This document shows, piece after piece, positions 18,681 through 27,745 of a stretch of DNA of 64,000 bases; position 1 is the first letter of the stretch; each line of letters opens with the position of its first letter. The notes below the pieces were generated by a model that worked only from the letters and a program-made list of their open reading frames with translations, did no database searches and was not told the origin of the DNA. The translations under genes and the position numbers were made by a program. This stretch comes from Gordonia pseudamarae (GTDB taxonomy: Bacteria > Actinomycetota > Actinomycetes > Mycobacteriales > Mycobacteriaceae): NCBI RefSeq assembly GCF_025273675.1, contig NZ_CP045809.1, positions 1,240,001-1,304,000 on the forward strand, read 5' to 3'.

Positions 18681-19454
18681 CTACCAGATCTCGGCGAGTG
18701 AGGCGAGCATCTGCTCACGCAATTCGCCGCGGCAGATGACGAAGTCGGGCATGTACGGGTACGGCTGGTTGTAGACGATCGGGGTGCCGTCTAGCCTGCT
18801 GCAATGCAGGCCGGCGGCCAGCGCCACGCCGACGGGGGCGCAGTTGTCCCACTCGTACTGTCCGCCGGCGTGCACATAGGCGTCCGCCTCGCCGGACACC
18901 ACCGCCATCGCCTTGGCGCCGGCCGAACCGATCAGGACGGGCCGCAACCCGAGTTCCCGCGACACCCACGACACCTCGTACGAGGCGTACCGTGATGTCG
19001 CCAATCGGCCGGTGAGCGGCCCGTCGGCCGGCGCGACCGTGTCGGACCGGAACACCTGGCCGCGGGCGGGCAACGATACCGCCGCCTGCGTGACCTTCCC
19101 GTTCTCGGTGAGTGCCACGTGCACTGCCCACTCGTCGCTGCCCGCGGCGAACTGCCGGGTACCGTCGAGCGGATCGATGATCCACACCCGGTCGGCGGTG
19201 GCCCGGTCGCCGACGTCGGCCGCCTCCTCCGACAAGACCGCGTCGGCGGGCCGGTGCCGGGCCAGCACCGCCGCGATCCACGCCTGCGCCATGGTGTCGC
19301 CGACGTCGCCGAGGTGACGCGCCGTCAACAATTCACCGTGCCGGACCCCGAGCAGGATCTCACCGGCACCCCGCGCGATCCGTGCGGCGAGTTCGGCATC
19401 GGAGAGCCCGGACCCGGGGTATCGCGGGTCCGACGACGAAGACGCTGAGTGCAT
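18681..19454 (-). CDS. Inositol monophosphatase/CysQ-family phosphatase
   Basis: The 257-residue protein has the lithium-sensitive phosphatase motifs: VLSEEAAD (metal-ligand Glu), WIIDPLDGTRQF (DPLDGT metal site, about residues 92-98) and a C-terminal YVHAGGQYEWDNCAPVGVA segment (WD metal-ligand Asp). These Mg-dependent enzymes hydrolyse 3'-phosphoadenosine-5'-phosphate or inositol phosphates; the sequence fits a mycobacterial CysQ-type enzyme, but substrate choice is inferred. It is convergent with cobF and divergent from the Fpg/Nei gene. Confidence 0.85.
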   Translation of the reverse strand: MHSASSSSDPRYPGSGLSDAELAARIARGAGEILLGVRHGELLTARHLGDVGDTMAQAWIAAVLARHRPADAVLSEEAADVGDRATADRVWIIDPLDGTRQFAAGSDEWAVHVALTENGKVTQAAVSLPARGQVFRSDTVAPADGPLTGRLATSRYASYEVSWVSRELGLRPVLIGSAGAKAMAVVSGEADAYVHAGGQYEWDNCAPVGVALAAGLHCSRLDGTPIVYNQPYPYMPDFVICRGELREQMLASLAEIW

Positions 19455-19480
19455 CCCCTAACTAGAGCACACTGGTGGAC

Positions 19481-20410
19481 ATGCCCGAACTACCCGAGGT
19501 CGGCGCGATCGCCGCCTTTCTCGACGATCACATCACCGGACTGCCCATCCGCCGGGTCGACGTCGCCTCCTTGGCGGTGCTCAAGACCGCCGACCCGCCG
19601 TACACGGCGCTGACCGGCCGGACCGTCGTATCGGTGAGCCGGATCGGCAAGTACCTGCTCATCCGCACCGTCCCGGGCGACTACGACGCAGGGGACGATG
19701 AGATGGGGGATGACGGAGCAGGGGGCGGCGATCATGATGCGGTGATCTACCTGGTCATCCATCTGTCGCGGGCCGGTTGGCTGCGCTGGAGTGAGAAGCT
19801 GTCGCGGGTGCCGCCCAGGCCCGGAGGTAAGGGCCCGATCGCGTTGCGCGTGCATTGCGGGCTGCCCGGTGAGGGGTTCGACGTCACCGAGGCCGGTACC
19901 CAGAAGAGGCTGGCGGTCTGGGTGGTGCGGGACCCGAAGGACGTCGACCGGATCGCGACGCTGGGCCCGGACGCGCTCGGCGTCGGGCGCGAACGGTTCG
20001 GAGAGATCCTTGCCGGGTCGCACGCCCGGATCAAGAACCTGCTCACCGATCAGCGTGTGATCGCCGGCATCGGCAACGCCTACTCCGACGAGATCCTGCA
20101 CGTGGCCGCCCTGTCACCGTTCGCGAACGCGAACGCCCTCGACGACGCCGGGGTCGACGTGTTGTACGCCGCGATGCGGTCGGTGCTCACCGATGCCGTG
20201 GCCCGGCTCGGCGATGCGTCGGTGGCGACGATGAAATCGGAGAAGAGGACGGGGTTGCGGGTGCACGCCCGCACCGGCTTACCGTGCCCGGAATGCGGCG
20301 ACACCATCCGTGAGGTGTCCTTCGCCGACCGGTCGTTCCAGTACTGCCCGGCGTGTCAGACCGGCGGCAAGGTCCTCGCCGACCGCAGGATGTCGCGGCT
20401 TCTCAAATAG
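19481..20410 (+). CDS. Fpg/Nei-family DNA glycosylase
   Basis: The 309-residue protein starts MPELPEV, so Pro2 and Glu3 of the glycosylase/AP-lyase active site follow Met directly. This fixes the start at ATG 19481 rather than the GTG 6 nt upstream. The C-terminus has a zinc finger CPEC...CPAC (about residues 264-287). Such enzymes excise oxidised bases in base-excision repair. An acidic Gly/Asp-rich insert (DAGDDEMGDDGAGGGDHD) lies near residue 70. The position before an SDR and pgi matches Rv0944 of M. tuberculosis. Confidence 0.9.
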   Translation: MPELPEVGAIAAFLDDHITGLPIRRVDVASLAVLKTADPPYTALTGRTVVSVSRIGKYLLIRTVPGDYDAGDDEMGDDGAGGGDHDAVIYLVIHLSRAGWLRWSEKLSRVPPRPGGKGPIALRVHCGLPGEGFDVTEAGTQKRLAVWVVRDPKDVDRIATLGPDALGVGRERFGEILAGSHARIKNLLTDQRVIAGIGNAYSDEILHVAALSPFANANALDDAGVDVLYAAMRSVLTDAVARLGDASVATMKSEKRTGLRVHARTGLPCPECGDTIREVSFADRSFQYCPACQTGGKVLADRRMSRLLK

Positions 20411-20454
20411 CCATCGGTCAGATGTCGATGCTTACCGGCGGGTAACATTGCCGC

Positions 20455-21198
20455 ATGACCACCCGCGACAAAATCCTGATCACCGGTGCCAGCTCGGGCC
20501 TCGGCGAGGGCATGGCCCGCCGGTACGCGGCGCAGGGCCGTTCGCTCGCGCTCGCCGCTCGCCGACTCGAGCGCCTCGACGCACTGGCCGCGGAACTGCG
20601 GCCCACCGCGGCGCAGGTGGCCGTGAGCGAGCTGGACGTCACCGATACCGACTCCGTCCCCGTCGTCTTCGGCAAGCTGCGCGACGAACTCGGCGGCCTT
20701 GACCGGGTCATCGTCAACGCGGGCCTGGGCAAGGGCGCCCCGATGGGTACCGGGAAGGCACACGCGAACCTCGAGACGGTGCAGACCAACCTGATCGGCG
20801 GTATCGCGCAGGTCGAGGCGGCGCTGGAGATCTTCCGGGAGCAGAACCACGGCCATCTCGTGCTCATCAGCTCCATTGCCGGTGTGCGCGGACAGCCGAA
20901 GTCGCAGACCGCGTACTCGGCGTCGAAGGCCGGGCTGACGGCGGTCGGCGAGGGACTGCAGACCGAGTTCGCGGGCACACCGATCAGGGTGTCGGTGATC
21001 GCTCCCGGCTACATCGAGACCGCCATCAATCGTGGCGTCAAGACGTCACTCAAGGCGGACCTCGACGGCGGTGTCGACGCGCTGGTCAAGGCGATCGACA
21101 ATGAAAAGCAGTGGGCGCCGGTGCCGGCCTGGCCGTGGCTGCCCATCGCCTCGGCCCTGCGGCACCTCCCACAGTCGATCACCCGCCATCTGGGCTGA
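20455..21198 (+). CDS. Short-chain dehydrogenase/reductase (Rv0945-like)
   Basis: A 247-residue classical SDR with TGASSGLG (about 10-17), VIVNAG, a catalytic Ser in ISSIAG and YSASK (Tyr/Lys). Cofactor preference is probably NADP(H), because Arg residues follow the second strand (ALAARRLER), but this is inference. It is preceded by the Fpg/Nei gene and converges on pgi, with a strong bidirectional terminator between, the same order as Rv0944-Rv0946c. Confidence 0.88.
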   Translation: MTTRDKILITGASSGLGEGMARRYAAQGRSLALAARRLERLDALAAELRPTAAQVAVSELDVTDTDSVPVVFGKLRDELGGLDRVIVNAGLGKGAPMGTGKAHANLETVQTNLIGGIAQVEAALEIFREQNHGHLVLISSIAGVRGQPKSQTAYSASKAGLTAVGEGLQTEFAGTPIRVSVIAPGYIETAINRGVKTSLKADLDGGVDALVKAIDNEKQWAPVPAWPWLPIASALRHLPQSITRHLG

Positions 21199-21211
21199 GT
21201 CATCCGCGAAC

Positions 21212-21271
21212 TTCTTCCGATATAGGGGCTGGCTCGGGTATATGCCCGAGCCAGCCCCTATATCGGAAGAA
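21212..21271. terminator. Bidirectional terminator between the SDR gene and pgi
   Basis: Perfect 27-bp inverted arms (21212-21238 and 21245-21271) surround a 6-nt loop, with A/T-rich ends (TTCTTCC...GGAAGAA) on both sides. It lies between two convergent genes and can terminate in both directions. Confidence 0.9.
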
Positions 21272-21280
21272 ATTATCGGG

Positions 21281-22963
21281 TCAGGAACTGCGGCCCCGGT
21301 GCGTGCGGTACCAGCGGACCAGGTCGTCGGTGGAGGAGTCACCTTGTGCCGGAGGGGCTTCGGAATCGGTGATCACCCCGAGCAACTCCTTGGCCTGGGT
21401 CTTGCCCAGTTCCACGCCCCACTGGTCGAACGGGTTGATGCCCCAGATCATGCCCTCGACGAACACCTGATGCTCGTACAGGGCGATCAGCTGGCCGATC
21501 ACCGACGGCGTCAGCTCCGGCGCCAGGATCGATGTCGACGGCCGGTTGCCGGGCATCACCTTGTGGGCCACCACGTGCGGGTCGACGCCCTCGGCGGCGA
21601 TCTCGTCGGCGGTCTTACCGAAGGCGAGCACCTTGGTCTGCGCGAAGAAGTTACTCATCAGCAGGTCGTGCATCGACCCCGCTGTGTCGTCGACGATATC
21701 GTCGGTGGATTCGGCGAATCCGATGAAATCCGACGGCACGATCCGGGTGCCCTGGTGCAGCAACTGGTAGAAGGCGTGCTGGCCGTTGGTGCCCGGTTCG
21801 CCCCAGAAGATCTCGCCGGTGTCGGTGGCGACGTGGTGGCCGTGGGCGGTCACCGACTTGCCGTTGGACTCCATCGTGAGCTGCTGCAGGTAGGCGGCGA
21901 AGCGCGCCATGTCGTTGGAGTAGGGCAGGACCACCCGCGACTGCATATCCCAGAAGTTGGTGTACCACAAGCCGATCAGGCCCAGGATCACCGGCGCGTT
22001 CTGCTCCAGCGGTTGGGTGCGGAAGTGTTCGTCGACCAGATGGAAGCCACTGAGGAACTCGGCGAACCTGTCTTTGCCGACCGCCGCCATCACCGACAGC
22101 CCGATCGCCGAATCCACCGAATACCGGCCGCCGACCCAATCCCAGAAGCCGAACATGTTGTGCGTGTCGATGCCGAACGCCGACACCTTGTCGGCATTGG
22201 TGGAGACCGCGACGAAGTGTTTGGCGACGGCGTCGGTGGTGTCGGTACCCAGCCGTGTCAGCAACCAGGTGCGGGCCGCCGCGGCGTTGGTGAGGGTTTC
22301 CAGGGTGGTGAACGTCTTGGAGGCGATGACGAACAGGGTGGTCTCGGCGTCGAGGTCGGCGAGCGTGCCCACCAGGTCGGCGGGGTCGACGTTCGAGACG
22401 AAATGGCAGCGCGGACCGTCGGCGTAGTGCCGTAGCGCCTGGTAGACCATGGCCGGCCCGAGGTCGGAACCGCCGATCCCGATGTTGACCACATCGGTGA
22501 TGGGCTTGCCGGTGTGGCCCTTCCAGTCGCCGCTGCGCAGCCGGTCGGTGAATTCACCCATCGCGCCGAGCACCTGATGCACGTCGTGCACCACGTCCTG
22601 TCCGTCGACGCTGAGCCGCGCGCCGGCGGGCAACCGCAGCGCGGTGTGCAGCACCGCCCGATCCTCGGAGGTGTTGATGTGCTTGCCGGCGAACATGTCG
22701 TCGCGCAGATCCTCCAGCCCCACCTCGCGGGCCAGGCTCATCAGCAGTTCGAGGGTTTCGCGCAGCACCCGGTGCTTGGAGTAGTCGATGTGCAGGTCGC
22801 CCACGTCGACGGTGAGGTCGCTGCCGCGCCCGGGATCGACCGCGAACACCTCGCGCAGGTGCATGGCGTACACGTGCGGCTGGTGGGCGGCGAGCGCCTG
22901 CCAGGATTGTGTCGCGGTGATGTCGTCGTTGCCGCTGCCGATGAACCCGGAGACCTCGCTCAT
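21281..22963 (-). CDS. pgi: Glucose-6-phosphate isomerase
   Basis: The 560-residue enzyme interconverts glucose-6-phosphate and fructose-6-phosphate. It shows the family signatures [24 protein letters not shown] and, near the C-terminus, [10 protein letters not shown]. The ATG at 22963 (MSEVSGF) is preferred over the longer open frame to 23005. It is followed on the same strand direction by the chorismate mutase gene upstream, the arrangement seen in mycobacteria. Confidence 0.95.
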   Translation of the reverse strand: MSEVSGFIGSGNDDITATQSWQALAAHQPHVYAMHLREVFAVDPGRGSDLTVDVGDLHIDYSKHRVLRETLELLMSLAREVGLEDLRDDMFAGKHINTSEDRAVLHTALRLPAGARLSVDGQDVVHDVHQVLGAMGEFTDRLRSGDWKGHTGKPITDVVNIGIGGSDLGPAMVYQALRHYADGPRCHFVSNVDPADLVGTLADLDAETTLFVIASKTFTTLETLTNAAAARTWLLTRLGTDTTDAVAKHFVAVSTNADKVSAFGIDTHNMFGFWDWVGGRYSVDSAIGLSVMAAVGKDRFAEFLSGFHLVDEHFRTQPLEQNAPVILGLIGLWYTNFWDMQSRVVLPYSNDMARFAAYLQQLTMESNGKSVTAHGHHVATDTGEIFWGEPGTNGQHAFYQLLHQGTRIVPSDFIGFAESTDDIVDDTAGSMHDLLMSNFFAQTKVLAFGKTADEIAAEGVDPHVVAHKVMPGNRPSTSILAPELTPSVIGQLIALYEHQVFVEGMIWGINPFDQWGVELGKTQAKELLGVITDSEAPPAQGDSSTDDLVRWYRTHRGRSS

Positions 22964-23053
22964 GGCGTCCACCCTATGTGGTGCGGGACTCCCTCGCGCG
23001 GGCACGGCGCTACTGGCCGGTAGGCGACGTGCCCGATCCGGGGCGCCGTGATC

Positions 23054-23422
23054 TCAGCGGCCGAGGGGTCCCCGGCCGAGCCGCAGCAGCAGCATGGCCA
23101 GGGTGTGTCCTTCTTGGCCGAGGTCGCTGAACCTGTCGAGGACCTTCACCTCGCGCGAATGGACCAGCCGCGGTCCGCCGGAGGCCATCCTGGCCGCGCC
23201 GATCTTCTTGGACACCGCCGACCTGCGCTTGACCGCGGCCAGGATGACCGCGTCCATCCGGTCGATCTCCTGGCGCAGCACGTCGATATCGTCGGGAAGG
23301 TCGGCCACCCCGCTGCCCAGGTCGTACGCGGCCACGGCGTAGGAGGCGGTTTCGTCGACCGATCCGGGACCGTCGGCGGCGGAACTGTCGGCGGGGCCGG
23401 TAGGGCTGGGAGTCTCGGTCAC
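23054..23422 (-). CDS. Chorismate mutase, AroQ type
   Basis: The 122-residue protein carries an all-helical AroQ chorismate mutase core: VLRQEIDRMDAVILAAVKRR, then SKKIGAARM and a C-terminal helical segment. It converts chorismate to prephenate, the entry to Phe and Tyr synthesis. An acidic disordered stretch of about 35 residues precedes the core. The start is GTG 23422; the open frame continues upstream but is not protein-like. It sits between pgi and uvrD like Rv0948c, which needs DAHP synthase for full activity; that dependence is inferred here. Confidence 0.88.
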   Translation of the reverse strand: MTETPSPTGPADSSAADGPGSVDETASYAVAAYDLGSGVADLPDDIDVLRQEIDRMDAVILAAVKRRSAVSKKIGAARMASGGPRLVHSREVKVLDRFSDLGQEGHTLAMLLLRLGRGPLGR

Positions 23423-23561
23423 GCCGCTGATTTTGCCACGCCCGGTGTGCGCCTGATCGCAGGAGTCCGGAACAGCCGCCGCCGAACGCGCCCGCACCGC
23501 GGGCGATTGTGGACGATGTCCGAAAAGTCTTGTCGCAGGTGCCCGGTAACCTGGTCGGACG

Positions 23562-25997
23562 ATGACCATCTCCGCGCGCACCCCAGCTTCCACCGACACC
23601 TCCGACCCGGGCGCACACCTGCTCGAAGGGCTCAACCCGCAGCAGCGGGAAGCCGTTCTGCATGCGGGCGCGCCGCTGCTGATCGTCGCCGGTGCCGGTT
23701 CGGGCAAGACGTCGGTACTCACCCGGCGCATCGCGTACCTGCTGGCGGCACGCGATGTCACGCCCGGACAGGTGCTGGCCATCACTTTCACCAACAAGGC
23801 CGCCGCCGAGATGCGCGAGCGGGTGATCGACCTCGTCGGCCCGCGTGCCACGTACATGTGGGTCTCCACGTTCCACTCGACGTGCGTGCGGATTCTGCGG
23901 GCGCAGTCGTCGCTGCTGGCCCCCATCAACTCGAATTTCTCCATCTACGACGCCGACGATTCCAAACGGCTGCTCGGCATGATCATCGGCGACCTCAACC
24001 TCGACCCGAAGAAGTTCAGCCCGCGCGGGGTCGGGGCGGCGATCTCCAACTTCAAGAACGAGCTCATCTCGCCCGAGGACGCGATCGACGCCGCGCCCGA
24101 CGACCAGCCCTCGGCCGCCGACATCGCCCGCATCTACGCCGAGTATCAGCGCAGGCTGCGTGCGGCCAACGCCTTCGACTTCGATGACCTGATCGGGGAG
24201 ACGGTGGCCCTGTTGCAGCGCCATCCGGAGGTCGCCGAATACTATCGCCGCCGTTTCCGGCATGTGCTGGTCGACGAGTATCAGGACACCAACCACGCCC
24301 AGTACGTGCTGATCCGCGAACTCGTCGGCAGCGACGGGGGAACGGTCGCCCCGTCGGAGTTGTGCGTGGTCGGCGACGCCGACCAGTCGATCTATGCCTT
24401 CCGCGGTGCGACGATCCGCAACATCGAGGAGTTCGAGCGCGACTTCCCCGATGCCGAAACGATTCTGCTGGAACAGAATTACCGATCGACGCAGACCATC
24501 CTGTCGGCCGCCAACGCGGTCATCGCCCGCAACGAGGGGCGGCGCGAGAAGCGTTTGTGGACCGACTCGGGAGACGGTGAGCTGATCGTCGGCTACGTCG
24601 CCGACAGCGATCGGGACGAGGCCGCGTTCATCGGCAAGGAGATCGAGTCGCTCACCGACTACTCGATCGGCGGCTCCTCGAGTTGTTCGTACGGCGATGT
24701 CGCGGTCTTCTACCGCACCAACACCGGCTCCCGGCCGCTCGAAGAGGTCTTCGTGCGCCACGGCATTCCGTACAAGGTGGTCGGCGGCACCCGATTCTAT
24801 GAGCGTAAAGAGGTGCGCGATGTGGTGGCCTACCTGCGGGTGGTGGCCAACCCCGAGGACACGGTGAGCCTGCGCCGCATCATCAACACCCCGCGCCGCG
24901 GTATCGGCGACCGTGCGCAGGCGTGTGTCGCGGTGCATTCGGAGAACCTGGGCATCTCCTTCTACGCGGCCCTGCTGGACGCGGCCGAGGGCCGGGTACC
25001 GCTGCTCAACACACGTGCGAACAAGCAGATCGCGGCGTTCGTCGAACTGATCGAGTCGTTGCGCGCCGAGCATCTGGAGGCGTTCGGCGTCGACGATCAG
25101 GGCGCCGTCGATGCGACCGCCGAGGCCGGTGACATCGGCGATCTCGTCGAGGCGATCGTCGAACGTACCGGATATCGCGGCGAACTCGCCGCCTCCAACG
25201 ATCCGCAGGATGCGGCCCGACTGGACAACCTCGACGAACTGGTGTCGGTGGCCAGGGAGTTCAGCCTCGACGCGGCACAGCTGGCCGGGCGCGACGGCGA
25301 GCAGGACGAGGATCCCGAGGGCTTGCGCGAGGGCGAGCCCGAGCCGGGGTCGCTGGCGGCGTTCCTGGAGCGGGTGTCGCTGGTGGCCGATGCCGACCAG
25401 ATCCCCGACGAGGGGGAGGGTGTGGTGACGCTCATGACGCTGCACACAGCGAAGGGGCTGGAGTTTCCGGTGGTGTTCGTGACCGGCTGGGAGGACGGGC
25501 ATTTCCCGCATATGCGGGCTCTGGGCGATCCGGCCGAACTCAGCGAGGAACGCCGTCTGGCCTATGTCGGTATCACCCGGGCCAAAGAACGCCTGTACGT
25601 GACCCGGTCACTGATGCGCGCCTCCTGGGGTCAACCGGTGAGCAATCCGGAATCGCGCTTTCTGCAAGAGATCCCGCAGCATCTGGTTGACTGGCGGCGC
25701 ACCGAACCGAAGCGGCAGGCGCGACGCGAGTGGGCGTCCACCGGTGGCGTGTTCGGGGATTCGCCGGGGCGAGCGCAGCGTGGTTCGTCCTCGTGGTCGC
25801 CCGACCCCGCCAGGCGTACGAGTCGTTCGGTGGTGAACTACGAGGTCGGTGACCGCAACAATCACCCGAAGTACGGTCTGGGCAAGGTTGTTTCCAAGGA
25901 GGGCAGCGGGCCCACCGAACGGTTGGTCATCGACTACGGCCCGGGGGTCGGCCGGATGACATTCATGGCGATCGGGCTGCCCGGCGACAAACTCTGA
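23562..25997 (+). CDS. uvrD: ATP-dependent DNA helicase UvrD1/PcrA
   Basis: This 811-residue superfamily 1A helicase has motif I GAGSGKT (about residues 46-52), motif II DEYQDTN, motif III VGDADQSIYAFRGA, QNYRST, TLHTAKGLEF and VGITRAKERLY. The C-terminus has the Tudor-like tail ending in YGLGKVV...IDYGPGVGRMTF. It unwinds DNA 3'-5' in excision repair; in mycobacteria UvrD1 works with Ku. It is divergent from the chorismate mutase gene, as for Rv0949. Confidence 0.95.
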   Translation: MTISARTPASTDTSDPGAHLLEGLNPQQREAVLHAGAPLLIVAGAGSGKTSVLTRRIAYLLAARDVTPGQVLAITFTNKAAAEMRERVIDLVGPRATYMWVSTFHSTCVRILRAQSSLLAPINSNFSIYDADDSKRLLGMIIGDLNLDPKKFSPRGVGAAISNFKNELISPEDAIDAAPDDQPSAADIARIYAEYQRRLRAANAFDFDDLIGETVALLQRHPEVAEYYRRRFRHVLVDEYQDTNHAQYVLIRELVGSDGGTVAPSELCVVGDADQSIYAFRGATIRNIEEFERDFPDAETILLEQNYRSTQTILSAANAVIARNEGRREKRLWTDSGDGELIVGYVADSDRDEAAFIGKEIESLTDYSIGGSSSCSYGDVAVFYRTNTGSRPLEEVFVRHGIPYKVVGGTRFYERKEVRDVVAYLRVVANPEDTVSLRRIINTPRRGIGDRAQACVAVHSENLGISFYAALLDAAEGRVPLLNTRANKQIAAFVELIESLRAEHLEAFGVDDQGAVDATAEAGDIGDLVEAIVERTGYRGELAASNDPQDAARLDNLDELVSVAREFSLDAAQLAGRDGEQDEDPEGLREGEPEPGSLAAFLERVSLVADADQIPDEGEGVVTLMTLHTAKGLEFPVVFVTGWEDGHFPHMRALGDPAELSEERRLAYVGITRAKERLYVTRSLMRASWGQPVSNPESRFLQEIPQHLVDWRRTEPKRQARREWASTGGVFGDSPGRAQRGSSSWSPDPARRTSRSVVNYEVGDRNNHPKYGLGKVVSKEGSGPTERLVIDYGPGVGRMTFMAIGLPGDKL

Positions 25998-26008
25998 CCT
26001 GGCGGGAC

Positions 26009-26048
26009 GCAGAAGGCGCCGGGACCATGCGGTCCTGGCGCCTTCTGC
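26009..26048. terminator. Terminator between uvrD and the M23 peptidase gene
   Basis: An 18-bp inverted repeat (26009-26026 / 26031-26048, one G-T wobble) with a 4-nt loop lies just after the uvrD stop, between convergent genes. There is no clear T-run, which is usual in GC-rich actinobacteria. Confidence 0.85.
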
Positions 26049-26070
26049 ATGGTCCTGGTTCTGCTGATTG

Positions 26071-27273
26071 CTAGCCGGTGTAGTTGGCCAGCTGGACGCC
26101 GTGGCGGGCGAGCCACGGGGCCGGGTCGATCTTGGTGGTGCCGTTCTTCCAGACCTCGAAGTGCACGTGCGGTCCGGTGGAGAAGCCTTCGTTGCCGACC
26201 AGGGCGATGACATCGCCGGCGGTGACCCGCTGGCCCGCGTGAACCAGAACGCCCGAGGAGGACATGTGTCCGTACATCGTGATGGTGCCGTCGTCGGCCT
26301 CCAACTGCACCCAGTTGCCGTAGCCGGAGGCCGGGCCGGCCTCCTTGATGACACCGTCGGTGACCGCGTGGATCGGGGTGCCGAGCGGTGCGGCCAGGTC
26401 GATGCCGCCGTGGAAGCTGCCCCAGCGGTTGGCGTAGGCGGAGGTGAGTTGGTAGGCGCCGAGGGGGAGTGGCGACTCGAACATCGGGCGACGGGCCAGT
26501 GCCTCGCGCCGGGCCTGTTCGGCGGCGCGGGCCTCACCGAGGGCGAGTTGGTCGGTGAAGACGCCGAGATCGGCGGTGGGTGCGGCGGCGGCCACGCCGG
26601 GGCCGAGGTCGGGAAGGGTGGTGGTGATCGCCGGGCCGGAGACGCTGGCGGCGTTGGCCGGGGCGGGGGCGTCGGTGGAGGCCGAGCCCGACTGGGAGAC
26701 GGCGGCGACCGCGGCACCGGCGGCCATCGCGAACAGTGCGGCGCGACCGCCCTTGAGCGCGGTGGGCGGTGCGGCGATGCGATGGCGTCCGCGGTCGCGG
26801 CGGGTGTTGCCGGTGTTGGTGCGGAACGGCTTGTCGACGGTCGTGCGCGGCAGCCGGATCTCGCCGCTGCTTTCGAGACTGTAGTTGTCGAGGTGGGCGC
26901 CGGTGACATCGGACGGGTCGGTGGGCTCGTCGTCGACGAACTCGGCTTCCGGCAGGAAGATGTCCTGGGTGACCTCGGAGCTGGTCGGACGGTAGTCGTC
27001 GTACTGTCCGGGGTCGTACTGTCCGGCGTCGTGCTGTCCGGGGTCGTGCTGTCTGGGGCCGTACCTCCGGCGGTCTGAGGATTTCCAGCCCGTCTCGGTG
27101 TCCGCCGCTGCCCGCAGATCATCAATCGGGATGATCGTGGTCATGGCCTCGTCGAAGTCGTAACCGTCGATCAGATCGGTCGCTGCCGAACCCGTCGGGT
27201 CCGTGGCTGTCGGGTCGACTCGGAACCTGCGTCCTGCCAAGTCGTCCACCTTCTCTCTCGTTACCGCCGGCAC
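26071..27273 (-). CDS. M23-family peptidoglycan endopeptidase (LytM domain)
   Basis: The protein is up to 400 residues. The N-terminal half is a long acidic cytosolic or disordered region with Asp/Gln/Tyr-rich repeats. A single membrane segment (about residue 180, ALFAMAAGAAVAAV) follows, then the extracytoplasmic C-terminal M23 zinc peptidase domain with HGGIDLAAP (His and Asp ligands) and HVHFEVW (HxH). Such enzymes cut peptide cross-links of the cell wall or activate hydrolases. The start is uncertain: GTG 27273 is the longest, but GAGAAGG sits just before a later TTG/GTG. It is the counterpart of Rv0950c. Confidence 0.85.
   Translation of the reverse strand: MPAVTREKVDDLAGRRFRVDPTATDPTGSAATDLIDGYDFDEAMTTIIPIDDLRAAADTETGWKSSDRRRYGPRQHDPGQHDAGQYDPGQYDDYRPTSSEVTQDIFLPEAEFVDDEPTDPSDVTGAHLDNYSLESSGEIRLPRTTVDKPFRTNTGNTRRDRGRHRIAAPPTALKGGRAALFAMAAGAAVAAVSQSGSASTDAPAPANAASVSGPAITTTLPDLGPGVAAAAPTADLGVFTDQLALGEARAAEQARREALARRPMFESPLPLGAYQLTSAYANRWGSFHGGIDLAAPLGTPIHAVTDGVIKEAGPASGYGNWVQLEADDGTITMYGHMSSSGVLVHAGQRVTAGDVIALVGNEGFSTGPHVHFEVWKNGTTKIDPAPWLARHGVQLANYTG
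26998..27057 (-). repeat. 15-bp tandem repeat, 4 units, in the M23 peptidase gene
   Basis: Four near-identical 15-bp units (GTCGTACTGTCCGGG type, read on the plus strand) encode PGQ(H/Y)D-like pentapeptides in the N-terminal disordered region of the peptidase. Copy number may vary between strains. Confidence 0.85.
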
Positions 27274-27745
27274 TACGTGTCACGGCTCGCGCCGGACCGT
27301 GACGACGGTGTGGTACCGATGGGGTTGGTACCGATGGGGCTGGTTTCGGGTGCCTCACGTCGCAACGGTCCGTGATCGTTCTGTGACCTGAGGTATGACG
27401 GTAACGAAATGGTGGAGACAAGTCCAACGTTCGGCCGTATTCGTCATCATCATGTGATTGTCATCACACCATCCACGACTGGTGGGTTGCTGTACGCAAT
27501 ATCGAGTACGGGATAGGCAAGTCGGGACTGTGATCGGTGCGTTCCCGGTAACCTGCGGTGTGCCCGCGTTGAGGGCCATGCGGACGACGACGCCCGGCCA
27601 ACCGGCCGGCCGGAACCCCGACCGACCGAGTGATCTGTCGCACAAGGTGCCGAGGTGGTGGATTCAATGACAAGGGGCAGGTTTAGAGTCCGATATGGCC
27701 CGCGTTACACCCACATGCGGGCAAACCTACGAGACGGTGAGCTGA
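27274..27745. other. Divergent intergenic region of 472 bp (M23 peptidase / sucC)
   Basis: No gene is evident. It holds a 15-bp direct repeat (27312-27341, GGTACCGATGGGG twice), a perfect CRP-type palindrome at 27453-27468, and presumably the promoters of both flanking genes. Short open frames here show no protein-like composition. Confidence 0.7.
27453..27468. promoter_or_regulatory. CRP/GlxR-type binding site
   Basis: TGTGATTGTCATCACA is an exact match to the TGTGA-N6-TCACA consensus bound by cAMP-receptor proteins (CRP Rv3676, GlxR). It lies 278 bp before sucC and about 180 bp before the M23 peptidase start, so either gene could be controlled. Confidence 0.75.

Noticed and set aside
21032..22435. 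Long plus-strand open frame across pgi
   Set aside because: Composition is that of the antisense of pgi, and the pgi motifs on the minus strand are unmistakable.
23010..25511. 833-residue minus-strand open frame antisense to uvrD
   Set aside because: Shadow frame rich in Gly/Arg/Val/Asp with no recognisable fold; uvrD on the plus strand has all helicase motifs.
27274..27500. ydaO/c-di-AMP riboswitch before the M23 peptidase gene
   Set aside because: Such riboswitches occur before actinobacterial wall hydrolases, but the conserved sequence blocks I know are not visible here.
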